Shown here: positions 1 to 6,848 of the stretch, piece after piece
Layout: each line of letters starts with the position of its first letter
Position numbering within the stretch: position 1 is the stretch's first letter
Assembly (NCBI RefSeq): GCF_900316895.1
Contig: NZ_ONER01000028.1
Span: 1 to 17,187, forward strand
Origin: an uncultured Methanobrevibacter sp.
Lineage (GTDB): Archaea > Methanobacteriota > Methanobacteria > Methanobacteriales > Methanobacteriaceae
DNA: 17,187 nt
Direction of reading: 5' to 3'
Notes under the pieces: generated by a model
The model's database searches: none
Told to the model about the DNA's origin: nothing
The model's input: the letters and a program-made list of their open reading frames with translations, nothing else
Made by a program: the position numbers and the translations under genes

Positions 1-137
1 CCATCTAAAAAAGCCAGGAATTCATTCGGATATGATTTTTTTGAGTAATAAATTACTGATTCAAGAACTTCACGGTCAACTCTGACTTCTCGAAATTCCT
101 CATCTTTGTTTCCAAGTATCTTTGAAATGAAACTCAT
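1..137 (-). CDS. MPN/JAB (Mov34)-domain protein, N-terminal part only
   Basis: This gene is cut by the left edge of the window; 45 N-terminal codons are visible. The reading frame starts MSFISKILGNKDEEF and runs into VLESVIYYSKKSYPNEFLAF. The SKKSYPNEF segment, with Glu in the NEF triplet, is what I expect at the start of archaeal Mov34/MPN (JAMM) domains, where this Glu is a catalytic residue of the zinc peptidase/isopeptidase fold; the zinc-binding HxH part would lie outside the window. The start is supported by a strong Shine-Dalgarno GGGGTGAT 4 nt upstream and by an ATGA overlap with the stop codon of thg1, so it is the third gene of the nadX-thg1 operon. The family call is from memory of a short segment; the existence of the gene is more certain than its family. 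Confidence 0.62.
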   Translation of the reverse strand, partial: MSFISKILGNKDEEFREVRVDREVLESVIYYSKKSYPNEFLAFLD

Positions 138-856
138 TCAATCACCCCTATGCTTTTAAAGAAATCCTCATTGAATATGGGAAGCTCCCAATCAGTGAAG
201 ACATAACTTCTGTATGATGTTTGATTTTTATTCTCTTTTTTGTTAAAACCGACTACTTTTTTATTCTTCCTATATATTCCTATTCCACGTTTTTTGTAAG
301 TTTCAATGTCATTCAAGTTAATGCCATTTTGGAACAATAATTCATGTATTTCATTTAACTTCATACCATTTATTTTATCGTTGGCTTCATTATTTGAATA
401 CTTTGTTTTGAGGTATGAAATCCCATGTGAGTTGACGCAATTCGTCCAGGACTCATCCTGCCTCCATCTGAAATAATCCAGTATGTCATCATCATTAATC
501 GGAATTATTCTTGAATCGAAGGCCGGAGGCTTTTTGAAAACAGCACCATAATTCATTACAAAAGAACTGGATGCAAAACCAGCCATTACAGAATCTATTT
601 TTTCGACTCTACCCTCAAAAGGAAGATTATCTAAAAGCAAGCTTATTTCATCTGAAAAAGTATAAACAAAACTTGGAGAAAATTCCTTGAACAAATCTTC
701 ACAGACTTTCGCCATGACCTGATAAAAGTTTTCGTCATATGGCTTGATTAAGTCCAGATCCTTAGCCAATTTATGAAATGCCCTGCCATCTAGACGGACA
801 ATGACTTTTGAGTTTTTCGGAACTTTTAGAGATGAATAAACTTCATAGTCCTTCAT
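134..856 (-). CDS. thg1: Thg1-like tRNA 3'-5' nucleotidyltransferase (tRNAHis guanylyltransferase family)
   Basis: A 240-residue member of the Thg1 / Thg1-like protein family, enzymes that add nucleotides to the 5' end of tRNA in the reverse (3'-5') direction. The carboxylates that bind the two metal ions are visible: D23 in RLDGRAFHKL (residues 21-30) and D69-E70 in YTFSDEISLLL (65-75). The later segment RWRQDESWTNCVNSHG corresponds to the conserved region that holds HINNLYN in eukaryotic Thg1. The length is normal for the family. Archaeal members known biochemically act in a template-dependent way and can restore G-1 of tRNAHis or repair 5' truncated tRNAs; which role applies here is not visible. 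Its ATG overlaps the nadX stop by 1 nt (TAATG) and its stop overlaps the next gene (ATGA), so translation is probably coupled. Its own Shine-Dalgarno is weak, which fits coupling. Confidence 0.93.
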   Translation of the reverse strand: MKDYEVYSSLKVPKNSKVIVRLDGRAFHKLAKDLDLIKPYDENFYQVMAKVCEDLFKEFSPSFVYTFSDEISLLLDNLPFEGRVEKIDSVMAGFASSSFVMNYGAVFKKPPAFDSRIIPINDDDILDYFRWRQDESWTNCVNSHGISYLKTKYSNNEANDKINGMKLNEIHELLFQNGINLNDIETYKKRGIGIYRKNKKVVGFNKKENKNQTSYRSYVFTDWELPIFNEDFFKSIGVIE

Positions 857-1620
857 TACATACCCACGCTAATGGTTTCGTTGAAACTTTTAAGTAGCCT
901 GATAGCTGAAAGCGCCGCCAACATGCTTGTTTTTGGATTGGCAGCACAAGGATAATTCATGGTTCTTGTCTTAAACTCGCCGAAATCTCCCCTTGCTGTG
1001 ATTTCGTGGACATTCCTATCCACATTAGGGTCAACAATTATCTTGACGTCAATATCCATGTTGCATGCCATACTGATGGTCGCTGCAACATTGATGTTCA
1101 ATGGAAATTCCTTAACGGCATCGGAAGCTTTGCCTTCAAATAAGACCTCTTCAGTGTCAATGTCCTTTCCAAGAGATTTTGGTGATTTTCTTGTAACGAG
1201 ACTGACTTCCTTAAGGCCGAATTTGGCAACTGCCTTGATTCCATCCAAACCGACAACAGCTCCTGACGGCAAGTGGATTTTGGCGTTATTGTCCTTGGCT
1301 ATTTTTAACACCTTAGAATAGAAATCCTTATCCATAAATGCACCAATGCTCATGATTATCATGTCAATGCCGTTTTCCAAGACAGTCGGTGCAAAATACT
1401 TTACTGAATCCGGTGAAGCGCATTCCAATATTAAATCAACATCATCCAACATGTCTTCAAAACTAAGTACTGCCACCCCACCTGCAAGGCTTGCAATATT
1501 TTCTGCCCTTTCAATGTCCTTATCGAAAAAGTATGCAATCTCAATATCATTTTCTTCAGAAATTATGCTGGTTGTTATAATATTAGCAATAGCTCCACAG
1601 CCTATAATACCTACTTTCAT
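856..1620 (-). CDS. nadX: L-aspartate dehydrogenase
   Basis: A 254-residue NAD(P)-dependent L-aspartate dehydrogenase, which oxidises aspartate to iminoaspartate for the NadA quinolinate synthase step of NAD synthesis (replacing NadB in many archaea). Visible marks are the Rossmann loop GCGAIA (7-12), the acidic end of the second strand FFDKD, LPSGAVVGLDG (117-127), FPLNINVAATISMA (172-185), the DPNVDRNVHEI block with the putative catalytic His205, and NPKTS near the C-terminus. All are hallmarks of the family and the length is normal. GTGAT lies 3 nt before the ATG. It is the first gene of a minus-strand operon with thg1 and an MPN-domain gene; the link between NAD synthesis and tRNA end repair is unexplained. 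nadA and nadC are not in the window. Confidence 0.93.
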   Translation of the reverse strand: MKVGIIGCGAIANIITTSIISEENDIEIAYFFDKDIERAENIASLAGGVAVLSFEDMLDDVDLILECASPDSVKYFAPTVLENGIDMIIMSIGAFMDKDFYSKVLKIAKDNNAKIHLPSGAVVGLDGIKAVAKFGLKEVSLVTRKSPKSLGKDIDTEEVLFEGKASDAVKEFPLNINVAATISMACNMDIDVKIIVDPNVDRNVHEITARGDFGEFKTRTMNYPCAANPKTSMLAALSAIRLLKSFNETISVGM

Positions 1621-1630
1621 AGTATCACGC

Positions 1631-1680
1631 TTGAAAAAAAGTTAAAAAAAGAATTATAGAAAGATTGCTTATAATCTTTC
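1631..1680 (-). terminator. Hairpin plus T-tract terminator of the PRC-barrel gene
   Basis: GAAAGATT (1659-1666) and AATCTTTC (1673-1680) form a perfect 8-bp stem with a 6-nt loop. The stop codon of the PRC-barrel gene (1669-1671) lies inside the loop. In the minus direction the hairpin is followed by two runs of seven T (within 1631-1650). Archaeal transcription ends mainly at U-rich tracts, so the T runs may be the active part and the stem an aid. It separates the PRC gene from nadX. Confidence 0.7.
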
Positions 1681-2073
1681 AGTTTCAAATTGGCTTTGAG
1701 TTTCGCCTTGTGGTTGAGGGTTTTCAGGTTTTGGAACAGTAGCTTCAGGGATTTGTGGTTCAGGAGCCACTTTTTTAATGTCTCTAGGATTAATTAGCAT
1801 AATGTCCCCAATAGCTTGAACTTTATCAAAGTCAACTGTCAATAAATCATTCTGGAAAGATCTCATGTTGTTGTCTTCAGGCACTTCGCCACGAATGGTT
1901 CCTAAAAAGGAATTCACGAATCCAGCAGGTTTTGGTTGTTGTTCAATTGCTCTGACTTGTAATTTTGAAATAGTTCCTAACCTAATATTAAGAACAACAT
2001 CTTCTACACGACCAACATAGTGTCCTGTGTTGGTATAAATATCTAAACTACGTAATTTTGAAACTTCTACCAT
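1669..2073 (-). CDS. PRC-barrel domain protein
   Basis: A 134-residue soluble protein. Residues about 3-100 match the PRC-barrel fold: an opening SKLRSLDIYTNTGHYVGRVEDV, then LGTISKLQVRAIE, and a closing VQAIGDIMLINPRDIKKV. Archaea carry several stand-alone PRC-barrel proteins; the domain also occurs in RimM (ribosome maturation) and in photosynthetic reaction centres, but the role of the stand-alone forms is generally unknown. After residue 104 comes a Pro/Gln/Glu-rich tail (PEPQIPEATVPKPENPQPQ...) that looks disordered. A GGGTG Shine-Dalgarno lies upstream of the ATG. It is a single-gene unit with its own terminator and shares an AT-rich intergenic region with the divergent tRNA-binding protein gene. 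Confidence 0.82.
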   Translation of the reverse strand: MVEVSKLRSLDIYTNTGHYVGRVEDVVLNIRLGTISKLQVRAIEQQPKPAGFVNSFLGTIRGEVPEDNNMRSFQNDLLTVDFDKVQAIGDIMLINPRDIKKVAPEPQIPEATVPKPENPQPQGETQSQFETERL

Positions 2074-2239
2074 GTTTTACACCCAAGTATAATATTATTA
2101 ATATAAATAAATATGTATATTTTTATTTAATTGTTAATATAAATACTTTTTGTTTTTTAAAGTTTGAAAATTCGTTTTTGCAAAAAATTTATTAAATTTT
2201 AAAATTAAAATATAAATTAGACTTAAAAGAGGACTTTAA
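2074..2239. promoter_or_regulatory. AT-rich divergent promoter region
   Basis: This 166-bp region separates two divergent genes and is extremely AT-rich, with no convincing small gene. Candidate TATA elements are ATTTATAT read on the minus strand (2101-2108) for the PRC-barrel gene and TATAAAT (2211-2217) for the plus-strand gene. The latter would place transcription start only a few bases before the ATG, although AGAGGA lies just before that ATG as a ribosome site. So many TATA-like strings occur that individual boxes are weak calls. Confidence 0.35.
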
Positions 2240-2962
2240 ATGTGGGATACAACAAAAGATTATAGAATTTTAGTGGCAAGCAAAGCAAGAGAAAATTATC
2301 TGAATCTTATTCCAACAGCTTCATTTCGCGGAAGTTGGAATAAAAAACAAGCAATTGAACTAGGAAAACAGATGAACAGTGATTTTCAATCATTAACTTA
2401 TTCTTACCTTGAAGGAGATGAACTTGTGAATTCTCCAGATGTTGCTGCCTTAACTGAAAAGGCTTTAAGCATTATTGAATGTTTGGGCGGAGATGACTGG
2501 AATAAAAAATTCCTAAGCAATGCTCCAAAAGAGGATAGGCAAAAAACCCAGGAAAACATTGCAAAGGTCAGGTTTTTCCTTGATTCAATCATCGGTTTAA
2601 AAGATCGTTTGGCATTAGGTCCGATAAACGACCCGATAATGGGCGTTGACATTAAAGTCGGAGAGGTAATGAGCGTAACACAACATCCTAAAAATGAAAA
2701 CTTAATGCTCTGTAATGTAAACCTTGGAAAACGTGCGATTACAGTTGTAACCAATGATATGAACGTTAAAGATGATAATAAAGTGGGAGTGTCATTATTG
2801 CCTCCACAATCATTCAGCGATATCGTCAGCGAAGGAATGTTTTTAGGGATGAACGGAAATATCCTGAAGGATGTTGAGGGGGATCTTGGCGCAATGCCGA
2901 AAGGCATACCTATGGAATCACTCAATGAGACCCGTAACCTTGTTGAAAATTATTTAAAATAG
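2240..2962 (+). CDS. Stand-alone tRNA-binding (EMAP-II-like OB-fold) domain protein
   Basis: A 240-residue protein. The C-terminal half, from about residue 135 (VDIKVGEVMSVTQHPKNENL) through ITVVTNDMNV and on to the MFLGMNG segment, matches the tRNA_bind OB-fold seen at the C-terminus of methionyl-tRNA synthetase, in EMAP-II/Arc1p and in CsaA. The N-terminal half (1-130) is mainly helical by composition and I do not recognise it; it could be a partner-binding domain, as in Arc1p-like cofactors. The function is probably to hold tRNA for an aminoacyl-tRNA synthetase or other enzyme; that is inference. AGAGGA lies 6 nt upstream of the ATG. It converges on the aldehyde dehydrogenase gene with a 15-bp gap. 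Confidence 0.8.
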   Translation: MWDTTKDYRILVASKARENYLNLIPTASFRGSWNKKQAIELGKQMNSDFQSLTYSYLEGDELVNSPDVAALTEKALSIIECLGGDDWNKKFLSNAPKEDRQKTQENIAKVRFFLDSIIGLKDRLALGPINDPIMGVDIKVGEVMSVTQHPKNENLMLCNVNLGKRAITVVTNDMNVKDDNKVGVSLLPPQSFSDIVSEGMFLGMNGNILKDVEGDLGAMPKGIPMESLNETRNLVENYLK

Positions 2963-2979
2963 CTAAATATAGCTATTTT
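2956..2979. terminator. Bidirectional hairpin terminator between convergent genes
   Basis: AAAATAGCTA (2956-2965) and TAGCTATTTT (2970-2979) form a perfect 10-bp stem with a 4-nt loop. It holds the stop codon of the tRNA-binding protein gene (TAG, 2960-2962) and most of the stop of the convergent aldehyde dehydrogenase gene (minus-strand TAA, 2980-2978). Each 3' arm ends in TTTT, so it can serve both directions. Confidence 0.72.
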
Positions 2980-4390
2980 ACCTTAAATTTAATCCTATTA
3001 ATTTTGTTTTTGTCATTTCATCAACAGCGTATTTTATTCCTTCCTTTCCAACACCACTGTTTTTAAATCCGCCGAATGGCATGTTGTCAGTTCTGAATGT
3101 TGACTGCTTGTTGACAAATACCGTTCCGGCCTCTATTTCATTGGCACATCTCATTGCAGATGAGTAATTTTGGGTAAATACTCCTGCCTGCAGGCCATAT
3201 TCAGTTGCATTTGCAGCTTCAATCGCTTCATCAAGATTTTTAACACGAATTATTGGAGCTACAGGTCCGAATGTTTCCCGGACAACAAGATCCATATCCA
3301 ATGTGACATTATCAATCACTGTTGCGCAATAAAATGCTCCGTCACGTTTGCCGCCGGTCAATATTTCGGCGCCCTCGGCAACTGCATTGTTGACTGTCTC
3401 TTCAACCTGTATTGCGGCTTTTTCAGAAATCAGAGTTCCCAAAGTTGTTGTGCTTTCAAGAGGATTTCCCATCTGCAATTTTTCAGTTGCTCCAACAAGC
3501 TTCTCGCAGAATTCATCGGCAACGCTATCCTCAACGATTACACGTTTAACCCCCATGCAGACCTGTCCCGCATTAAGGAACGCTCCATTAATAATTCCTT
3601 TAACGGCCTTATCCAAATCGGCATCCTTTAGAATGATTACAGGATCGTTTCCTCCAAGTTCGAGAGTCACCTTTTTCATTCCTGCCTTCTGTGAAATCAT
3701 CATTCCGGTTGTCACGCTTCCGGTAAATGATATCTTGTCGACTTCAGGAGAACACACCAGATAATCTCCTATTTCAGAGCCGTAGCCTGTAACAACATTA
3801 ACGACACCATCAGGAAACTCCTCATCGAGCAGTTCACAGAATTTCATGACAGCCAAAGGAGCTTCTGTTGGCGGTTTGACAATTACTGTGTTTTTGCATG
3901 CTATGGCAGGTGCAATCTTATGGATTGTCAGATTAAGCGGATAGTTGAATGGTGTTATTGCCGCAACAACCCCTAAAGGCAATCTTTGGGTGAACGCAAA
4001 AAATCCCTTGCCGTTAAGGCCTGCATCCAGAGGCACGCTTTCCCCATAGATTCTTTTTGCCTCTTCAGCGGACAGTCTCAATGTCTCAATTGACCTGTCA
4101 ACCTCAACCAGAGCCTCGCCGATAGGCTTTCCAACTTCCAAACATAAGAGATGTGCGAATTCCTCACGCCTCTCTTCAAGTTTTTGGACTGCATTAAAAA
4201 GTTTATTTGAAATTTTGAATGCTGACATTTCAACTAAAGAATCCTTAGCATCATTTGCAGCATCAATTGCCAATTGTGCAGTTTGCCTGTGAGCAATCGG
4301 AACTGTATCGATTACTTCACCATCATAAGGGTTTTTTACATCAATCAAATCATCACTTGAGATATGCTTTCCACCAATCAACATGTCCAT
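2978..4390 (-). CDS. cofA: NAD(P)-dependent aldehyde dehydrogenase, likely lactaldehyde dehydrogenase
   Basis: A 470-residue aldehyde dehydrogenase with all core residues: N149 in ITPFNYPLN (oxyanion hole), K172 in VKPP (cofactor binding), FTGS at 222-225 (Rossmann turn), general base E244 in LELGGND and nucleophile C278 in NAGQVCMG. The C-terminal block FRTDNMPFGGFKNSGVGKEG resembles, as I recall it, the methanococcal lactaldehyde dehydrogenase CofA (MJ1411), which makes lactate for coenzyme F420 synthesis. Length and the family-wide pattern agree, but GAPN-like or succinate semialdehyde enzymes cannot be excluded by eye. AGGTGAT sits 3 nt before the chosen ATG; a second Met two codons later is also possible. 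The gene is divergent from the TMEM175-like pair, and its probable TATA box is TTTATAAT (minus strand, 4432-4425). Confidence 0.85.
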   Translation of the reverse strand: MDMLIGGKHISSDDLIDVKNPYDGEVIDTVPIAHRQTAQLAIDAANDAKDSLVEMSAFKISNKLFNAVQKLEERREEFAHLLCLEVGKPIGEALVEVDRSIETLRLSAEEAKRIYGESVPLDAGLNGKGFFAFTQRLPLGVVAAITPFNYPLNLTIHKIAPAIACKNTVIVKPPTEAPLAVMKFCELLDEEFPDGVVNVVTGYGSEIGDYLVCSPEVDKISFTGSVTTGMMISQKAGMKKVTLELGGNDPVIILKDADLDKAVKGIINGAFLNAGQVCMGVKRVIVEDSVADEFCEKLVGATEKLQMGNPLESTTTLGTLISEKAAIQVEETVNNAVAEGAEILTGGKRDGAFYCATVIDNVTLDMDLVVRETFGPVAPIIRVKNLDEAIEAANATEYGLQAGVFTQNYSSAMRCANEIEAGTVFVNKQSTFRTDNMPFGGFKNSGVGKEGIKYAVDEMTKTKLIGLNLR

Positions 4391-4440
4391 CTTATCACCT
4401 TTAATTAATATTTTATATTATGAAATTATAAATATTGACT
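4391..4440. promoter_or_regulatory. Compact 50-bp divergent promoter region (aldehyde dehydrogenase / TMEM175)
   Basis: Only 50 bp separate the two divergent ATGs. On the plus strand TTTATATT (4412-4419) is centred about 25 bp before the ATG at 4441, which would make the TMEM175 transcript leaderless; no Shine-Dalgarno is seen there. On the minus strand TTTATAAT (4432-4425) would start a short leader carrying AGGTGAT for the dehydrogenase. The two core promoters overlap, so they may compete. Confidence 0.5.
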
Positions 4441-5022
4441 ATGGAAACGAATCGTTTTGAAACATTTTTCGATGCAATCATTGCAATCGTAATAACCGTG
4501 CTTGTTTTAAAAATTCCACAACCTGCAAGCCCCACCTTAAACGCTGTTTTAGACTTGCATACTATGTATATTGCATATCTGATAAGCTTTCTGATTCTAT
4601 ACAATTTATGGTATGCCAACCATAACCTTTTCAGGCTTGTCGAAACCATAGACAACACTACACTTTGGATTTATGGAATGATGACATTTGTGATATCCCT
4701 TATTCCATATTTTACAATATGGCTTGCGAATAACCCCAGTTCAATAGCGACAGAGACAATGTTTGGAGTCATCTTTATTGTAACCCATATCTTAAACACT
4801 CTGGCCACAAAAGCAGTCTACAGGAGCAATCCATATAATACAAACCTGCGGGAAATCAATCACGATTCGTATTACATGAATCTGCCGTTAATCCTAATAA
4901 TCATAGGATTTATATTGACATACAGCGGATATCCGCAAGGAATATATTATGCATGTTTGACATCAATTGTCCTATGGGTTCTGATTGGAAGATTAATCAG
5001 GAGGGGTCATGATGGAAACTGA
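4441..5022 (+). CDS. TMEM175-like (DUF1211) potassium channel family protein, copy 1
   Basis: A 193-residue membrane protein with six likely TM helices (about 7-25, 40-58, 75-95, 105-122, 145-162, 168-186). The N-terminal METNRFETFFDAIIAIVITVL matches the first helix of prokaryotic TMEM175 proteins, which form tetrameric K+ leak channels. The usual R-x(3)-FSD signature reads RFETFFD here, so Ser of FSD is replaced by Phe. The second-helix WYANHNLF keeps the conserved Trp and His. I start it at ATG 4441, by comparison with the next gene, which also begins METxRFE; an in-frame TTG at 4435 is less likely. It overlaps the downstream paralogue by 14 bp, so the two are co-translated. Channel activity is inferred from family. 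Confidence 0.78.
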   Translation: METNRFETFFDAIIAIVITVLVLKIPQPASPTLNAVLDLHTMYIAYLISFLILYNLWYANHNLFRLVETIDNTTLWIYGMMTFVISLIPYFTIWLANNPSSIATETMFGVIFIVTHILNTLATKAVYRSNPYNTNLREINHDSYYMNLPLILIIIGFILTYSGYPQGIYYACLTSIVLWVLIGRLIRRGHDGN

Positions 5023-5575
5023 ACGATTTGAAGCATTGATTGATGCTATCTTAGCTATTATCATCACAATTATTGTTTTGGAAATACCTCTTGCAAGCAA
5101 CGGCACCTGGCAGGCTCTCCTAGACATCAAATATGAATTCATAATATATGCAATCAGTTTCATGATCTGCTTTAATTTCTGGAACTTCAACAACAACATA
5201 TTCAGCATCGTCAATAAAGTTGACCCTAAAATCATCTGGACAATGGGCCTGACCTTGTTTGTGTTTTCACTGCTGCCGTATCTGACAACATTTGCCGCTG
5301 AAAACTTCTATGTATTTTTCCCGCAATTCCTATACGGCTTGAGTTTTATCATAACTGCAATATTTTCCCTGATAATCTGCAAATTCCTGAAGGATGCAGA
5401 CCCTGGAAATGTTGCGCTTCAAGTTGCTTTAAGTGACCCATATCCATTCTACTCTACAATCATTTTGGTTTTGATTGGAATTGCAATAGGTTATTTTGCA
5501 TATCCTCCAGTGATAATGTTATCCTGTTTGATTTCAATTCTTGGAGTTTGGATAATTCCAAAAATCAAGAAATAA
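5009..5575 (+). CDS. TMEM175-like (DUF1211) potassium channel family protein, copy 2
   Basis: A 188-residue paralogue of the preceding gene with the same six-helix layout and an N-terminal METERFEALIDAILAIIITI. The first-helix signature is further changed (LID for FSD), and the TM2 block WYANHNLF of copy 1 reads WNFNNNIF here, losing the His. AGGAGG (4999-5004) lies inside the end of copy 1, 4 nt before the ATG at 5009 and 7 nt before a second ATG at 5012; either start is possible. The overlap and homology suggest a tandem duplication whose products might form hetero-oligomers. Its stop is 2 bp from the stop of the convergent pilin gene; a short AAATAA/TTATTT inverted repeat covers both stops. 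Confidence 0.76.
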   Translation: MMETERFEALIDAILAIIITIIVLEIPLASNGTWQALLDIKYEFIIYAISFMICFNFWNFNNNIFSIVNKVDPKIIWTMGLTLFVFSLLPYLTTFAAENFYVFFPQFLYGLSFIITAIFSLIICKFLKDADPGNVALQVALSDPYPFYSTIILVLIGIAIGYFAYPPVIMLSCLISILGVWIIPKIKK

Positions 5576-5577
5576 CC

Positions 5578-5760
5578 TTATTTAAAATATTTTTCCAATG
5601 CGTTTAGCTCGACGTTGAATTCCCGGACTTCCTTTGACGATATTTCACCCGACAAATCCGTCATGTATGCGTTATACATGTGGACTGCAAGCAGAACCAC
5701 CACGATTATTCCTCCGAAAAGCAGGATAAACTCCGCTGAAGCCTGACCCCGATTATCCAT
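5578..5760 (-). CDS. Class III signal peptide pilin-like protein
   Basis: A 60-residue protein beginning MDNRGQASAEFILLFGG. This is the archaeal class III (DUF361) prepilin signal: a short charged leader, cleavage expected between G5 and Q6 by an EppA-type prepilin peptidase, Q at +1, Ser at +3 and Glu at +5, then a hydrophobic helix (about residues 12-32). The mature protein of 55 residues would be almost all pilin helix with a short charged tail, close in size to small archaeal type IV pilins. The start at 5760 is chosen over an upstream in-frame ATG at 5829, because the signal must be N-terminal and the ATG overlaps the stop of the T2SSF gene by 1 nt (TGATG) behind a G-rich ribosome site. 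The two genes therefore form a pilus cassette. Confidence 0.85.
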   Translation of the reverse strand: MDNRGQASAEFILLFGGIIVVVLLAVHMYNAYMTDLSGEISSKEVREFNVELNALEKYFK

Positions 5761-6686
5761 CACAATCCCCCCATTAGAAGACTTCCGCCGAATGTGGAGA
5801 TGAAATAGAATATTCCAAACGATGAACATGCAAGAGGCAATGTGAACTTGATTCCCTTTTTAACATCACCGTACATGATTATGCTGATGATGAATGCCAC
5901 CAGAACGGAATGTATAATCAGGTATAACTCTCCGGCAATCGGTGCGGTTAAAATGATTTCCGACTCCATCCCGTATCCCTGCATGAAGCTGGAGTATACG
6001 CTCACCATTCCAATTGCAAAGGGCGTTGCAATGACGGCTGAGATTAAAAGAAACATCACAGACATCATCACTGCAGATTTTCTCTCCCTTTTAAGAGCCA
6101 TCAGGTCCCTTAAATCATCTGAAACATCAGAAAGAACTTTTGAAATGCTTGATCCGGATTTCCTTCCGTCAAGAATTATTCCAAAAACCCTTTCCAGTTC
6201 CTTTGACTTTAATCTTTTACTCATTGCCCTCCAGGCATCGTCAAAATTGCGACCCATACGAATCTCAATAATCGTTCTCCTCATCTCGTCATATAGGGGG
6301 CCTTCGCTATACTGTGACATGTCCTCCATTGCGTTTTCAAAACTTAAACCGACCTGAAGCATGCTTGAAAGCTGCCTTAAAAAATCAGGCGCTGTCTTTT
6401 CGATTTCCTGTGCCCGCCTTTCCTGCTGGACAACGACATATGTGAAAAGCCCCGGAATTACAAAAAACGGCAGAATCAATACAGAAATTGGGAAGCCGAA
6501 CATTGTTACTGTTAACATTAATGCGATTTCACTTACTGAAATGAAAATTATGAGCATGGCTAAAACTTTACTTGCATCTGTAAAAATGGCCCCGCCCAAT
6601 AAAAATTCCTGCAATTTAGATAAATACTTTTCAGGAACAATATTGTCAATAACTGATGCTAAATCATTTACTATTTTAAATTTCAT
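5760..6686 (-). CDS. Archaeal type II secretion F / TadC-like pilus platform protein
   Basis: A 308-residue inner-membrane protein of the T2SSF family. Two N-terminal TM helices (about 36-60 and 63-83) precede a cytoplasmic T2SSF helical domain (about 98-200, including DFLRQLSSMLQVGLSFENAM and a GRNFDDAW segment), followed by three TM helices (about 205-232, 245-270, 280-302). It has one T2SSF domain, like TadC, and is much shorter than the archaellum protein ArlJ. It would be the membrane platform on which a secretion ATPase assembles pilin. No ATPase gene lies beside it, so one must act in trans. No Shine-Dalgarno precedes the ATG, and TTTATATG lies about 25 bp upstream, so the transcript may be leaderless. 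Confidence 0.87.
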   Translation of the reverse strand: MKFKIVNDLASVIDNIVPEKYLSKLQEFLLGGAIFTDASKVLAMLIIFISVSEIALMLTVTMFGFPISVLILPFFVIPGLFTYVVVQQERRAQEIEKTAPDFLRQLSSMLQVGLSFENAMEDMSQYSEGPLYDEMRRTIIEIRMGRNFDDAWRAMSKRLKSKELERVFGIILDGRKSGSSISKVLSDVSDDLRDLMALKRERKSAVMMSVMFLLISAVIATPFAIGMVSVYSSFMQGYGMESEIILTAPIAGELYLIIHSVLVAFIISIIMYGDVKKGIKFTLPLACSSFGIFYFISTFGGSLLMGGL

Positions 6687-6707
6687 AAAATAAAATTAGA
6701 TTTTAAA

Positions 6708-6715
6708 TCATATAA
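6708..6715 (-). promoter_or_regulatory. TATA box of the T2SSF-pilin operon
   Basis: TTTATATG on the minus strand is centred about 25 bp before the ATG at 6686, the normal distance to an archaeal transcription start. With no ribosome site in between, this supports leaderless transcription. Just upstream are a GCTTTG/CAAAGC inverted repeat (6718-6737) and an 8-bp hairpin TCTAAAAT/ATTTTAGA (6765-6784), whose role (operator or secondary terminator of the upstream gene) is unknown. Confidence 0.5.
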
Positions 6716-6807
6716 ACGCTTTGTTGCATTCCAAAGCAATTTAACAAGGTAAAAACAAGATTTATCTAAAATTTACATTTTAGAAAAAATGAATCAATGG
6801 AATTAGC

Positions 6808-6848
6808 AAAAAAAGAAAAAGGTAAATAGAGATTATTAATCTCTATTT
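6808..6848 (-). terminator. Hairpin plus T-tract terminator of the Ig-like gene
   Basis: AAATAGAGATT (6824-6834) and AATCTCTATTT (6838-6848) make a perfect 11-bp stem with a 3-nt loop. The stop TAG of the Ig-like gene (6845-6843 on the minus strand) is in the stem. In the minus direction T5-C-T7 follows (6808-6820). It is the most canonical terminator in the window. Confidence 0.8.

Noticed and set aside
959..1645. Plus-strand open frames opposite nadX (959-1321 and 1346-1645).
   Set aside because: They lie antisense to a clearly conserved enzyme, have no recognisable domains and arise from its codon bias.
4435..4440. TTG start two codons upstream for TMEM175 copy 1.
   Set aside because: The paralogue begins METxRFE and the TATA distance fits ATG 4441.
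5761..5829. An N-terminal extension of the class III pilin to an ATG at 5829.
   Set aside because: It would bury the class III signal 23 residues in and overlap the T2SSF gene; the ATG at 5760 has a G-rich ribosome site and a 1-nt overlap.
5842..6693. Plus-strand open frames of 171 and 110 codons opposite the T2SSF gene.
   Set aside because: Their composition mirrors TM-helix codons of the real gene on the other strand; no ribosome sites or family features.
6797..6829. A 10-codon plus-strand ORF (MELAKKEKGK) ending in the Ig-gene terminator.
   Set aside because: Too short, with no ribosome site; the upstream frame is closed by a stop at 6767. It may be chance or a relic.
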